Below the pieces are notes generated by a model that searched no databases, was not told the origin of the DNA, and was given only the letters and a program-made list of their open reading frames with translations. Of a stretch of 64,000 bases of DNA, positions 36,123-47,436 are shown one piece after another. Position 1 is the first letter of the stretch, and every line of letters begins with the position of its first letter. Source of the DNA: Phoronis australis (Eukaryota > Phoronida > Phoronidae); contig NMRA01000350.1 of the NCBI GenBank assembly GCA_002633005.1, forward strand, positions 131,642 through 195,641. The letters are read 5' to 3'. Both the position numbers and the translations under genes were made by a program.

Positions 36123-36474
36123 GTAAATAAAATATTACATATTTGTCAAGGCAGCAGTCACGTACAGTCGACGCACCATCAAAAGTTTTATTAGCAATGC
36201 ACAATGTCATTTTCCAAGTTCCAAGTCCACACGCGTGGAAGTGGAAGCTGACGGTAAGTACACGTATTTTTACAACGTGTACTGAATCGTTGGCCATTGA
36301 AATGTCGAAGGTGCTTTTCCCAAAGAACGCTACACACTCTTCTTTACTCAGGAATAATCGCATTTCTAAATAGCACCGTCAAGGCCTATTTGTACTACAA
36401 GTCCTTTTTGAGTCTCTCGTCATGTGTCGGATTTTTAGTTTGAAAATCTTCATGGCTTTCGTTTTTTTTTACAG

Positions 36475-36653
36475 AATTCACGTGTCCGCGAAGCTACGGA
36501 TTCTTTCCTGATCCGTGCAACTGCCGTAAATTCTTCGGATGTTTTCGTTCTGTTGCCATCGCCTTCACCTGCCCAACATCCACACTATGGGATGCAACGA
36601 AGACATCATGTAGCCAAAACACTATTGTAAACTGCAGGCACGTACTTGAATAA
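36475..36653 (+). CDS. GH18 chitinase, terminal exon: CBM14 chitin-binding domain
   Basis: Acceptor TTTTTTTTACAG, phase 1. Reads FTCPRSYGFFPDPCNCRKFF, then GCFRSVAIAFTCP and SCSQNTIVNC, stop at 36651. The spacing C..G.FPDP..C..F..C......F.CP......C......C is the peritrophin-A (CBM14) pattern, with one extra Cys (PDPC). It anchors the enzyme to chitin. No AATAAA lies in the next few hundred bases; GAATAAG at about 36781 is a weak variant. Confidence 0.88.
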
Positions 36654-39037
36654 TTCTTATCTTACGTGACGGGTTGCAACTTGCACTACTTAGCAGACGT
36701 TTTAAACATCTTTCGAGTTTTTAAATGAGTCTTTTCAACGTTTAAAATATTGCCATGTCCAAGCAACCACGAATTGGTGCCGAATAAGTTTAAGCGTTCC
36801 ACATGAGCCAAGGCGACACAGTACCTGACCAGGGATTTCCGACGTTCACCTCCGCGCCATCATTGCAATCCACATCTTGCCACGTGACCAAAATGTCGTC
36901 ACCCAATCAACAAAATAACTAGGATCATAGGTCTTAAACAAGTGCTCACGGAAATGGTCATTGTTGTGTTACGTGGCGTACTTTGAATGAATGTCCTTGT
37001 GCGCTATTTTCAAATTTCACGGTTAGTTAAACTCCAAACTGTAGTGACGATATACTAGCTGGTCCGTCTTGTTTTCTTCAGTTATACTGTGGTAGCAATT
37101 GAGCTCACAAGTGTTATGTTTTTGCTTATTAAACCACTCCAATCTTTAGTATTTTATATTTACTTTAAAGCTGGGACATTTTTGACCGCCTATGTAGCAC
37201 TCAATATCATTTTAAATTAGACACGCTCTAGTTGTAGTTTATTGACGGACGGTGAGCCAGTGTTTTTTCATTGTTTCGCCAGGCACGGCTTTTTTGCTTT
37301 AAATTCATGTTTTAAAAAACTGCTATTATTTCAAATCTGTATTTACCCGTACTAATGGACAGAGCATCTGTTAAAGAATTGATATTCAAATCCCATGTTT
37401 AAGTAGCATAGAATGCGAAAAACAGACTAAATTGCATAATTCGAAATAGATCTCTCTCACTGGAACAAAAGTCAAACAGTTCACGAGGTATTTTGTGATT
37501 TGACCGCAGAGATTTTTATTTTCTATTGTTGCATTTTCCTTTAGTTTTGAATTTCAATAGCAACCTGTAAACTGTTCGTCACTTCGTCGATTTTTCTCCT
37601 TCACGAACACACGCGTCTCCTTATTTGGTATGGCAAGACATTTCCCTTGTATGGAAATGTGATCTTTGACCTTTGATGTAAATAAAAATGGTGCCCACAT
37701 AAATATTTTTAAGTATGGAGGATTTGAAATCTGTATAGGCATGAGTTTTTATTTCGTCTGTGTTTCAAAAAAGTGAATGTGACGATTTTTCTAGAAATTC
37801 GTGCAATGTTCAAAGTGAATAACTTTCACTTTAGCATCACCAAGAAGTAGAATTGCCTCGATCTGTTTACAGATGTGTTTTGCGAGTTTTCACGTTCCAT
37901 ACATCTTGAACGCTTAATGTCATGTAAAGCATACACGCTGTGCACTGAGCTTTGTGCAGGTTATTGTCACCATATTTTCATGTTTGTTTTCTTTAACTGC
38001 AATTTCTTTTCAAATAAACAAGTATCATGAGTCCAAAGCAGTTACTGTTGTTTCAGTTTCTCGAGACCCATGCGTTAGGCAGTTACACTTTTAAACGAAA
38101 ATTATGAACACAAGTGGAATATCGAATTAAAATAACACAATCTGCAAAAGAATATTTAATCTTCCTCGTGAAGAATGTCTACATACACGGAGTACAGTGG
38201 GGCTATTCGACGCGGTGTCGCTGCTGTACTAGTAGTGATTGAATTGCGCAAGTGTCGCTGTCTGCATGTAAACAGATGATAAAAGACGGTATTTTGTTAT
38301 CAAAATACATCGTCGCGCTAAGCCTTATTCTTGCTATTTTCCTTGGTGCAAGTCTTCGACAGGTGGGCACAAATTCCCAAAAGACCTAAGCTTTCTACAG
38401 GCGTGGAGAATTGGGTCAAAAGGGTCAAACAAGTGACAAAAATGTGTGGAAGCCGAAGCCTCACGCCCCTTGTGTGCTCTATGCATTTCCATTGAGAGAC
38501 TACTTAATCACGTTACTTGGTAAGTTTTTAGCAATTAAGTTTCTATGCACGTCGCTCAGTGATGTTATCCCCACCAGTTACCCCACTGAATAACGGGTTT
38601 ATTCAGTTGAACTACTAAGTGTTTGTCGTCAGAAACTCAGCCGGTACCCGGATGGTAGGCTAGCAGCACATATCCAAATATTGTCTTGGGTGGGAGTGAT
38701 CCCGGCGAGGTGTATGGGACGTGCCGCTCAGAAGTCAAGGGTGACTTTTTCACAGCAGTTACTTTACAAAACTATGTTATGTCCCATAAAATTCTCTAGA
38801 TGATCTTATTTTATAGCGGTCCCCATTCCCAGGAATTCCAGATTATAGTTAGCCAATTAATATGAATGAGCTTCATGTATTCTAACAGTGAGTTCGTAAC
38901 ATTGCATTGGAATAAATATTGACACCTAGAATGAATTTTCTTTGTTGAGATCATAAACAAATTTTAGTTGTCATGAAAAATACATATTCTTAAATCACTT
39001 TTAGTCTGTTTCACATATTTTAATTGAGATCTTAAAC
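36654..39037. other. Gene-free stretch downstream of the chitinase
   Basis: Likely chitinase 3' untranslated region followed by intergenic DNA. No exon is supported on either strand. Confidence 0.4.
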
Positions 39038-39530
39038 ATGGCTTCGGTACAAAGATTATTAGTTTCTACATATAAACATGAAGATGAAATGTCAAGTAAG
39101 TTCTGCCTTACAAAAGTAGTTTTGTCTTGTGTATTCTTTTATAATTTGCTAATATTTCTCTGACTATTCTATTACAGGTGAGAGACAACGACTGAAACCA
39201 GCCTGTTTACCATCTATTTTACCTTTCAACAAAGTGAAAAGCAGTCCTTCAGCAATAACCAGAGGGAATGGAACCTCTCAATTCAGAAAGTCAGCCCTTG
39301 CATCGGGAAAATTACAATTGTTTTTAACAAATAATGTTGTTCCGTCGTATGTATGTGGTTGTTCACTTTGCCACTTTGTTTTTAAATACACTGATAATTG
39401 TTTATTCTCAAATCTCGTGCACAGCAGAGTCTTATCCAGCTACCAACGATTGAAAACATACTTTGCTTGCAAGTGGAACTTTTATTATAGACAAGTTAAC
39501 ACAAAACTTAAAACTGTTCAAAGTCCTTAA
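39038..39530 (+). pseudogene. Possible THAP-like gene fragment (two short exons)
   Basis: An ATG at 39038 opens 19 codons ending at a donor (A|GTAAGT, 39095). After an 82-bp intron ending CTATTACAG, the frame continues from 39178 in the matching phase to a stop at 39530. The junction reads SSERQRLKPACLPSILPFNK, which resembles the last turn of THAP DNA-binding domains (R.RLK..AVPTIFP). The rest of a THAP domain (the C2CH zinc ligands and AVPTIF core) is absent and the downstream frame is unrecognised. Probably a truncated remnant. The resemblance is short, so confidence is low. Confidence 0.25.
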
Positions 39531-40894
39531 GAAAGCTCTAAAAATAGTTTTACACATAAGCAAATCAAATGCAATCAAAGGGATTATACTTCGTTTTGAT
39601 CGCCGGACATTTCTATAGGTCAACTGGAAAATGACAATTCGCAAAGGTAATTCTTAACTACTTCACCACAACTACACTGTCTCGTGCTTTAAAAATGAAG
39701 AAATCTTGTGGTTTGAATAATTAGTGACAAACTTGCTTGTTCATAAAAAAATTATTCGATCATCAAAGTGTAACATTAACGACCTTTTTACTGACCAGAT
39801 GAGACAATCGATGCAGTACATGAATGCCATTTCATCATAATGCGTACCAAGTTGAAAAGTTTTTACCATTAGCATAAAGCCTTTCTTCCAAAAGGAAAAG
39901 TTGATGTCACTCAGTGAGAAAGGACGGGTCCAGATGATTTTTGGTTTTCATTTCACTGGGACCGAGTTTCAATGGCATACAGAAACGCTTGTAAAAAGGT
40001 CCAGTTTTGACATGTGTCTTTCCTTCATGTAACCTCATTCAGCCTCAATAAAGTCCACAATTAGATCCTTGAAGGTAACCAAGACATCATATCACTTTAC
40101 TCGCTTTGTTCCCAAAATCTGACCCTGAACTAGACCAGAGTGTTACTAGGTCTTCTTTAGCTTCAGTCCCTCATGTATCTTCCAGGAAAGGAAATAAGCA
40201 ATTGCTGTCCACACATGACTCATTGCCTATGAAAGGACATCCTCACCAATGAGGCTGGCTGGTGTAACAGTCAGATATAGTTCCTCTTCACACACAAACA
40301 AACCACTGGCACATTTTTCATATGGTAACTAAGTACTGCGATTCACATTTCTCCACGGCCACTGGCTTGTACATTGTGCCATGCAGCACTGCTGGTGTGT
40401 GGACGACATGCTGTGGGAAGAGAAAGGAGTAACAAAGCTTGTCTATGTTGCGGCTCTTAAAACGGTCGCTGAACCTAGAACAAATATTGAAACATGAATA
40501 ACTAAGAACGTCAGGTCGGGAAAAAAATGTTGCCCTTTCTTCAAAAATATGATATGGCAACAGCTTTACAATTTCACACAAAATTAAATATGTATTATTT
40601 CCAGAGGGCACGGGTGTATATAATATAATTGTTGATTTGCATAGAAGTGCGTCGTTACTTTTCATTCCCAGCAATAACAATGCTGTAAACGCTTCACTTG
40701 TCTGCAAAATATTCTATTTGAAACAACTTCAAACCTTTGTTACTCATTTTCACGCCTTTTGATTTTTGATACTTTCAGCAGTTATAAACACCGATTACAG
40801 ATTCATGGGTCTGTCAAGCACACTTCTGGTCTAAGGCCGAGGAACCGTTCCTCAGATTTTTATTTTTCTTCTAATAGAGGGTATTAAAACTTGG
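39531..40894. other. Mostly uninterpreted stretch with one minus-strand frame
   Basis: A 129-codon minus-strand frame (40318-40707) contains an unusually good acceptor (CCTTTCTCTTCCCACAG, ending at 40411) before its last 30 codons, VHTPAVLHGTMYKPVAVEKC and on to a stop at 40318. I recognise no family and found no upstream exon, so it is not called as a gene. Confidence 0.3.
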
Positions 40895-40977
40895 GTCACT
40901 TTTAAGTGACAATATTTGTCACTTTTAAGTGACAAACATTATCCATCATTTTTAAAAAAATGATGGATAATGTTTGT
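40895..40977. repeat. Double 16-bp repeat followed by a 46-bp hairpin
   Basis: GTCACTTTTAAGTGAC, itself nearly palindromic, occurs at 40895-40910 and 40918-40933. It runs directly into a 22-bp perfect stem (ACAAACATTATCCATCATTTTT with its complement, 40932-40953 and 40956-40977) closed by a two-base loop. It is a strong foldback with no gene attached. Confidence 0.85.
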
Positions 40978-42365
40978 GTTCTTTAAGAGTAATTAAAAAC
41001 CCTAAGGCACCATTGTTTGAATATTGGCAGTAAGAATAAAATATGTTCAAATATGACCTCACTCGTATGTTGACATCAAAAATGCAATTTTCACAAAAAT
41101 GACAGTCGTATGAATAACTTGCAACATTTCGAGGCATAAGTTAAGACTGTTCAGTTGTTCAGAATTCAGAGAATGTAAAATATTTTTTAGGGGTTTACAA
41201 TGGATAGCAAAACAGTTCCATGAAACGTGAAAGAGCTTCATGAAGGTTAAGAATTACCTCACCATGCTCTTTCCCCCGGACACTATTACCTGTTATTTCC
41301 ACACATTTAGTTGCACCAAATTTTACAAACCCGACCCCCTATTCCAACCCCCCCCTAAGGACCTGAAGAAGTAAATTAACAAAACAACTTATGTACCTTT
41401 ATCAAAAAAGCTGTCTCTTTTCAAAGGCTTTGTTCTTTGAATCCGATATAGAAAGTAGACTTTGACAACAGATCTGCACTGGATAGGATTAGGAAGATCT
41501 TGCTGGTTAGCTGCCTGCAGTCAACTGCTTAAAACCAATTCGTCCATTCAGGAACGGTTGAAGAAGCGATGCATAGCCCTCAAACCTAAAAAATAAAAGT
41601 CAGGCGAAAACAGATTTGATATATTTCCATGTCAACGTGTAATATATTTCCGGAGGACAAAGGATAGGGAGTAAAAATAGTCTAATGGATATTTGTCACG
41701 TACCCTTTGGGCTTGGATTGTAGTCTTACCTCACTAAAAATATCGAGTTGACAGCACAAACATTCGACATTGATTGATGTAACTGTCACTGATAAACCTT
41801 TTAGAAATCATTCCAAACATAAATAATAATGATTTGATATACGAAAAAATTCCGAGTGCTATGTCAAGTATCGTAACACACATCAGTCATCACTACACAC
41901 AATGATTAACTGACTGTCAACTGACGCGAAGTCGACATCGGCCAGTACCTCAATGAACAGGTATCAGTACTGTAAACATGGAATAATCGTTAAAATAATC
42001 ACAAACCTTACCTTTGTTTAATGTCATGCTTACTTCTCCTCGCAGAAGCACCCTTTTCACGCAATCTCAGATTTAGTTGGCCCGGCTGCAAGCTATTTCA
42101 CCATGTAGGCTTATTTAAAAGGCTCGCGAAATCGAGGCTGCTTAATCTATCACAACTAGTACACGCACGCCCTCTAGTAATGTAAAGATTGTCTAATTGT
42201 TGTCAACCGTAATGAAATGATTCCGCTTGGCTGACAAACTAAATATAAAGCTACGTATGAGGTGTCAAACATGAGGCAGTTGCTCTTTGAGAACGGACGT
42301 GATAATCTTAAACGAGCAGATTTTCCAATTTCTAATACGAAATTTAACGAAATATACACCTGCAG

Positions 42366-42550
42366 CAGTGGCAGATTTAGGTGGGGGGGGGGGGGGGAAN
42401 AAGGGGGGCAGTTCGGGGTGCGAATCGCCGACTGGCATATGCGAGCACCTAAGGGGCTCGGGCGGCGGGAATGCACAATGCATAGCCTTGAGCAAACCCC
42501 GCACCGGCCCCCCAAAAAAATTTCAGGCGTCAGGGTTAAACCGTGGAAAC
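42366..42550. mobile_element. hAT-like MITE fragment with poly-G and an N
   Basis: Starts CAGTGGCAGATTTAGGTGG and continues into a G homopolymer with an ambiguous base at 42400, then GGGGGGCAGTTCGGGGTGCGAA as in the 4998 copy. The right end is not clear. The poly-G run and N suggest unreliable base calls. Confidence 0.5.
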
Positions 42551-44540
42551 TGACATAGGCGTGGGGCCGGGGACAGCCAAGAAAAGAAAGACTGCGAAAT
42601 GCGGATAAGAGAGAAAATTCAAGAGAACTTTTAACAACTCTGTATCAGTGCATGGTTTACATTTTGAGGACCCTGGCCAGGACATTGTCGTTAGGGTCTC
42701 CGCTTTTGCAGCACAGGTCGTCTAAACGCACTTGAAAACATGCACGAAATCAATCATACATATATTTCAAAAAATCGAAAAAATGTGTGAAGCGAAACTT
42801 TTGCGGAATTTTTAAATTCCATAAGTCAATTTTGCTAATGCAAAACTATATTTTTGCAGATGCCCTTCTCTGGCAAGGGATGACGGGGACAACTTTCGCT
42901 ATATTTTTCTCTCGAATCTGTATATTACTTGAGAAAAATTGATGACCTGACAGATAACATCAATTGCTGCGCATTTCTTTATATTTGAAAATATAGAAAT
43001 TTTCATATTTAGGGGCCCCACCCTTGAAGAAGGCCATTGATGACATTCAATTGGTCACCTTTTTGTGTTTTTATTGACAAATTCTGAAGGGGCCGCTCAC
43101 TGAAAGAGGGCCCAATGTTGGAATCGATTACACCTATTTTCCTGTTTTTGTGTGAAATCGAGCAACCGGAAAGAGGTCATTCCCTGCATCGTTTTGGGAC
43201 CACACGACGGTGGAATGCAGTGTCACCCTTTTTCCAAGCTAATCAAAAGGTCTATTTCCGATGGTTATAAAATAATGTTACTTTTTCTCGTAGTATCACA
43301 AGAATAACATCTCTTTTAAAGATGGTTGCTATGAATTGTTTCTAAGGAATTCCCACATGTGGAAAATACTGCTGTCCAGGTTGCTATTTGTGATGACCCT
43401 GTACATGTCGAAATGGGGTACTCAAAAAACTCTCGCAATCGGAAACAAAGATTTCAGCGTTTATTTGTCAGTGGAGTTGAAGTTTACCTCGTGAACCGTT
43501 ATAGGTACCTCTAAAATGAGTAAAAATACATCTTAATACGAATGCATCAGCTCCCATATTCCCCCGGTTACCCGTCAAAGACTGCTAGCATGCATGCGGA
43601 AACTGCTCATAACATTCCGTTTTGATAAACAAATTCCTTGGTTTCGGATTTACTTGTTTATGTATATATAAAAATAAATAGATTCATAGATGATATTTGA
43701 CAATTAGAAGCTAATCTTGTAAGAATTGATGATGTTTCAGTGGATATGATTACAGCCTGAAGTTGGAAAAAGTCAATAATCCGACCCCAAATAGTAAAGG
43801 ACACTTACATGTATAGACGATTTTTGCATATCTAAAATAACTCTCAGGCATTGATGGAATATGGATTCAAAAACCCGCAGATAGAAAAGGCGTTTTAAAT
43901 CTCCTCAAATAAATAAAATTAAAATCATTGCTTGGAAAGGTTGTGTTTGCACTTCCTTGGTGTTTTTAGTTTCCAGTAGTATTCAGCAATGATTTTTTTT
44001 TCAAAACTGAATTGACTGTTTGTCCTGATTCGCTTGCTCGTCATGACTGACGTACCGACGTCAAAAATAAAATGTAACCCTGCAGTAGGCCCGCGCAGAA
44101 TCTCAGTGATCCACAGGAACTGAATTTGAACTCCAGGCGTTCAGGATGTGTGTGCATTTTTGGGACACACTATCCTTTTCCCAAGCCACCATAAACTGGA
44201 CTACCGGTCGTGTTTCAACTAGGCATTTTGAAACAGCCCCAAAGGCTTTGGGACCTCACCTTTTCAAAAAACTTCAAAGAATGACCATAATAAAAGTTTT
44301 CCCGAAACAGGATGAAAATAAAACGAATCTTGACTTTAGAGCGAGCGCAGACGACTGGTACGAGCTTGTTGTCTCAAGTGAATCACAGCTTAACTGACCA
44401 GCAACTAGCTTTAGTTCATCGGGAATTTCGTATTTTCATACTGTTAGATCTCAACTATTTGGGGCAGCTCCTCTTACTCTACGTGTTGGTTCACGGTTAC
44501 TCAACTCTTGGTGGCTTCACTGATCTCCGCAGGATTGTCC

Positions 44541-44700
44541 CAGGGGCGGATTCAGGATTTTGAGTTGGGAGCAGCCTGGAAGGGCAGAGTATTAGCCATG
44601 GTTTTACCCGTCCGAAATTTGCACCCCCGAACTGCCAAATGAAATATGAGAGAATATTACGGAGGCCATGTCCCCTTGGCCACCCCTAAATCCGCTACTG
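44541..44700. mobile_element. hAT-like MITE, CAGTGGCGGATTTA family
   Basis: Starts CAGGGGCGGATTCAGGATTTTGAG and ends CCACCCCTAAATCCGCTACTG, inverted relative to the start. It is the reverse-oriented counterpart of the 4998-5150 element, including the TTTTGAGTTGGGAGCAG and CCGAACTGCCAAAT words. Confidence 0.7.
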
Positions 44701-44852
44701 TGCGGTTCAAATACGGTGGCAACATGGGGCGAAGGGGTCGGGGGACGGAGGAAGGTAGAGGTGGTGGCGAATGGCGGGGGGTTGTTTGGCGAAGTCGAAA
44801 TGGTTTGTGCCCCCAATAACTTTTCCCTTCCTACGGGCCTGTATAACTTAAT

Positions 44853-44858
44853 TTTATT
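44853..44858 (-). terminator. Candidate polyadenylation signal for the collagen gene
   Basis: AATAAA on the minus strand about 335 bases after the collagen stop codon. It is the first perfect hexamer I see downstream. Position is plausible but unproven. Confidence 0.3.
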
Positions 44859-45192
44859 TTTAACAGCACAGCCGGAGATTAGAGCAATTATCGAACAAAA
44901 GAGAGCTGGCCCTCCAACCATTAATGCCAGAATGGTGTTAACCATTCTTGTAAGATACTGGCTACAGGGGTCATCTTCCCAACTTGTAGGGCTATAGAAT
45001 CGAACAAGTTGAGAGCAACGGAAAACGCCGTAATGTAATTTCGTAAAATCCTGTAGGAAGGAACATCAAAATTGTCTGCATCACCGAGCTTAAAATGTAC
45101 ACATTCGCCTAGTTACGAGAGAGCCACAATGCGCCAAGTACTTATTTTAATGAATATTTATGCAAGCTTTTTGCCAATATTATGGTAAATAA

Positions 45193-45450
45193 TCACAGAT
45201 CACGATTACGAACCAAAACACAGACTGTGCATCGACCGACATTGTTCAAATGATCTCCAGCTTTCAACGTGACCGCTTTGACGTTCAATCCATCGTCCAG
45301 GATGGAGACCAGCCAAAAACTGTATTTTTCTGAGTAAAAATGACACTGGCCACGTGACGTGCATTCAACGTAGGGGTTAACTCGGAACGTTTCCATGCAG
45401 CTTCCTGGACTCTCTAACCTTTGACCTCCGCCAAAATCACCGACGGCGTG
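45193..45450 (-). CDS. COL4A: Type IV collagen, terminal NC1 exon
   Basis: Last exon, 85 codons plus TGA at 45193. Acceptor TTAATTCCCACAG, phase 0. Reads HAVGDFGGGQRLESPGSC, then VECTSRGQCHFYSEKYSFWL, TLKAGDHLNNVGRCTVC. This is the second half of the C-terminal NC1 subdomain, with its five expected cysteines. The Lys of TLKAG aligns with the position that forms the sulfilimine cross-link to a Met of the partner trimer. NC1 selects chains, nucleates trimers and joins protomers head to head in basement membranes. Confidence 0.95.
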   Translation of the reverse strand, partial: HAVGDFGGGQRLESPGSCMETFRVNPYVECTSRGQCHFYSEKYSFWLVSILDDGLNVKAVTLKAGDHLNNVGRCTVCVLVRNRDL

Positions 45451-46689
45451 CTGTGGGAATTAAAAACAGTACACGTAAAATGAAATTGAGAGTTCACTTC
45501 GATATTAATGAATTAGAACACTAGTCTCAAAACGTATCTTGTTTAATCTGAGTGCAGGTGATGTCTAAAAGGATTGGTACCTTTCCCTCGCGTCAAAGAG
45601 AAACATCATATGATTTAATCGTTGACACAATAAATAATTACACATTTTCCAAAAACATCGAAATGCCACCGCAATTAATTAATGACATACCCTGAAGATA
45701 TCCCACCATTCTACTGAAAGCCTTTATGACGTTTCATTTAATGACGTTTTTACCATGGCAACATGGTGATAGAACCAAGAAACGAAAATCTTGAGATAAG
45801 TACTTCTTTACACTATGGTGTGATTCAAGACAATAATTATGGTCAGACTGTGGAGTTTCAAAATAAAAAATCATGTACATGACGTATTCTACGGACGGGC
45901 AGAGTAGTGAATCCTACCAGTTTTTGCGATTGCGCGCACATGGAAAAATCTACATGTTCAATGGGGTCAAAATTTCTACAATGACTAGTTGGACAAGACT
46001 GCAGAAAAGGTAAACAAAATGAGGAGATGGCCGTTTCATGTCCTCTCGAGGATACCATGTTCCCAAATTGCAGGAATGCGTCTTGTTGAATAACGCATAG
46101 GAAGAGAAACTTTTGTAACCAAGCATAAACAAAAAGCTGGATAAAAATCTGACGACGGCTATCAGTGAAACAGTATCTTCAAATGCGCATTTCCTTAGCT
46201 TAAGCTGAAGGCAAAATAAGAGGCCAGAAACGTGCCGTGGAATCTGTTATACAACGTATAGTTGTGATTAAATGTGGCATTAAAGGACACAGAACGTTGC
46301 ATGCATAGAGGAACAAGCACGGGCTTCGCATCTCAAAAGACATTGGATTAACGCAATCAGTGAAGTTTTGAGTAAAGGATGCAATTCCTTTATTTAGCTG
46401 TTCGACGGAAAAATTAACCAAGAAAGGCTAAAGCTTTTTTCGGTGCAAGGGCTGAGGAACGTGTCAAATCTGTGGGCCCTGTGACAGAGATATGCGAGAT
46501 CAAGGTGACATACGGCAGGAACAAAAAGTTACACTTGTACATGTATAACATTTACCTGCATACGAATTGTATGCATACTATATAAGTGGATAGCCGATAT
46601 GCCAGAATAACGAAATGAAAGGTTTTTGGAGTATTCTCAACATGTGGAAACAAGAAGTTGGATGAAACTGCCTTCGTGTGATTTCACTG

Positions 46690-46850
46690 GCTCCGCTGGC
46701 TCAAATGGCCAAGAGAGCTGATTGGTCCGTAAGCCGGAAGTCGTCGCCGACAACCAATCAGATGTCATAGCCGGTTGACCGAGCGAAACCGGCGAAGTCA
46801 AACAAATACAGCCCATATCTTCAAACACCAAAAGCCATGTCCATGCTTGC
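46690..46850 (+). promoter_or_regulatory. Promoter-like CCAAT/ETS cluster inside a collagen intron
   Basis: Within about 60 bases there is GATTGGT (inverted CCAAT), CCGGAAGT (ETS-type core), CGTCGCCG and ACCAATCAG (CCAAT). About 100 bases on comes a plus-strand ATG in good context (AAAGCCATGTCC, at 46835) that opens only 21 codons. There is no TATA box. It might be an alternative or antisense start, or chance. Confidence 0.25.
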
Positions 46851-47149
46851 AGTCGTCATTAGTTTCCCTATGGGATACACGAGGGCAGAATAATCCCTCT
46901 TGCACGTGTTCGGCAAATTTATGATCGACTACAAGCAGTCTACCCTGTAAACCAACGGAAGCAGTTAATTGTTCCTGAAATACCGATAATGATCAGAGGT
47001 TTTGTTACCAGACACAAAAGACACAAGGTAAGTGCACGATTTTGATATTCATACAAGAAGCTGGACAGCAGCGTTTACAAGAAATGAGAATCAGTTATCG
47101 CAAACTTTGAAATAGTTTAAGTGCGAGTATAGATAAGCAAATTACTCAC

Positions 47150-47436
47150 CATAACGAAACTGTACCCGTCCCAAAGGGATTTCCATCCTCTTGGACATTG
47201 TGGTATCGAGTTGGTTTGACTATGAAGCGCCATTACTGGGGCGGGTGCCTGGCAGACAGAACACCTGCTGATGTACGGAATAACATCCGGTCCTTCCACT
47301 GGCATCATCGGGGTCTGTTTGCTAGTGGACAGCCAGTAACTCGTTGCCGTTCGACGCGCGTAATTGCACACGTTGTGGATGTTACAAAACATAAATGGCA
47401 TTGGGCTGAATTTCCGCATACATGACCCAGAACTTC
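47150..47436 (-). CDS. COL4A: Type IV collagen, central NC1 exon
   Basis: Acceptor TGTTTCATTACAG, phase 1; donor ATG|GTGAGT, phase 0. Reads [66 protein letters not shown] and [19 protein letters not shown]. It spans the end of the first NC1 subdomain (C4 repeat) and the start of the second, with six cysteines. Met residues in TPMMPV fall where the sulfilimine Met lies in the family. Features recall both alpha1-like chains (RKFSxMPFxFCNIxNVCN, SFVM) and alpha2-like chains ([13 protein letters not shown]). Confidence 0.96.

Larger units (their letters stand above)
40978..45192. other. Intergenic region between convergent genes
   Basis: Apart from the repeats listed (42366 and 44541), I see no exon. 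Part of the right end should be the collagen 3' untranslated region, transcribed leftward from 45193. Confidence 0.4.

Noticed and set aside
35836-36363. 175-codon minus-strand frame opposite the chitinase linker
   Set aside because: Val-rich antisense of the Thr/Pro repeat (complement of ACN codons); not an independent gene.
44146-44563. Two overlapping 83-codon plus-strand frames left of the 44541 MITE
   Set aside because: They overlap in different frames, show no motif, and the second runs into the MITE.
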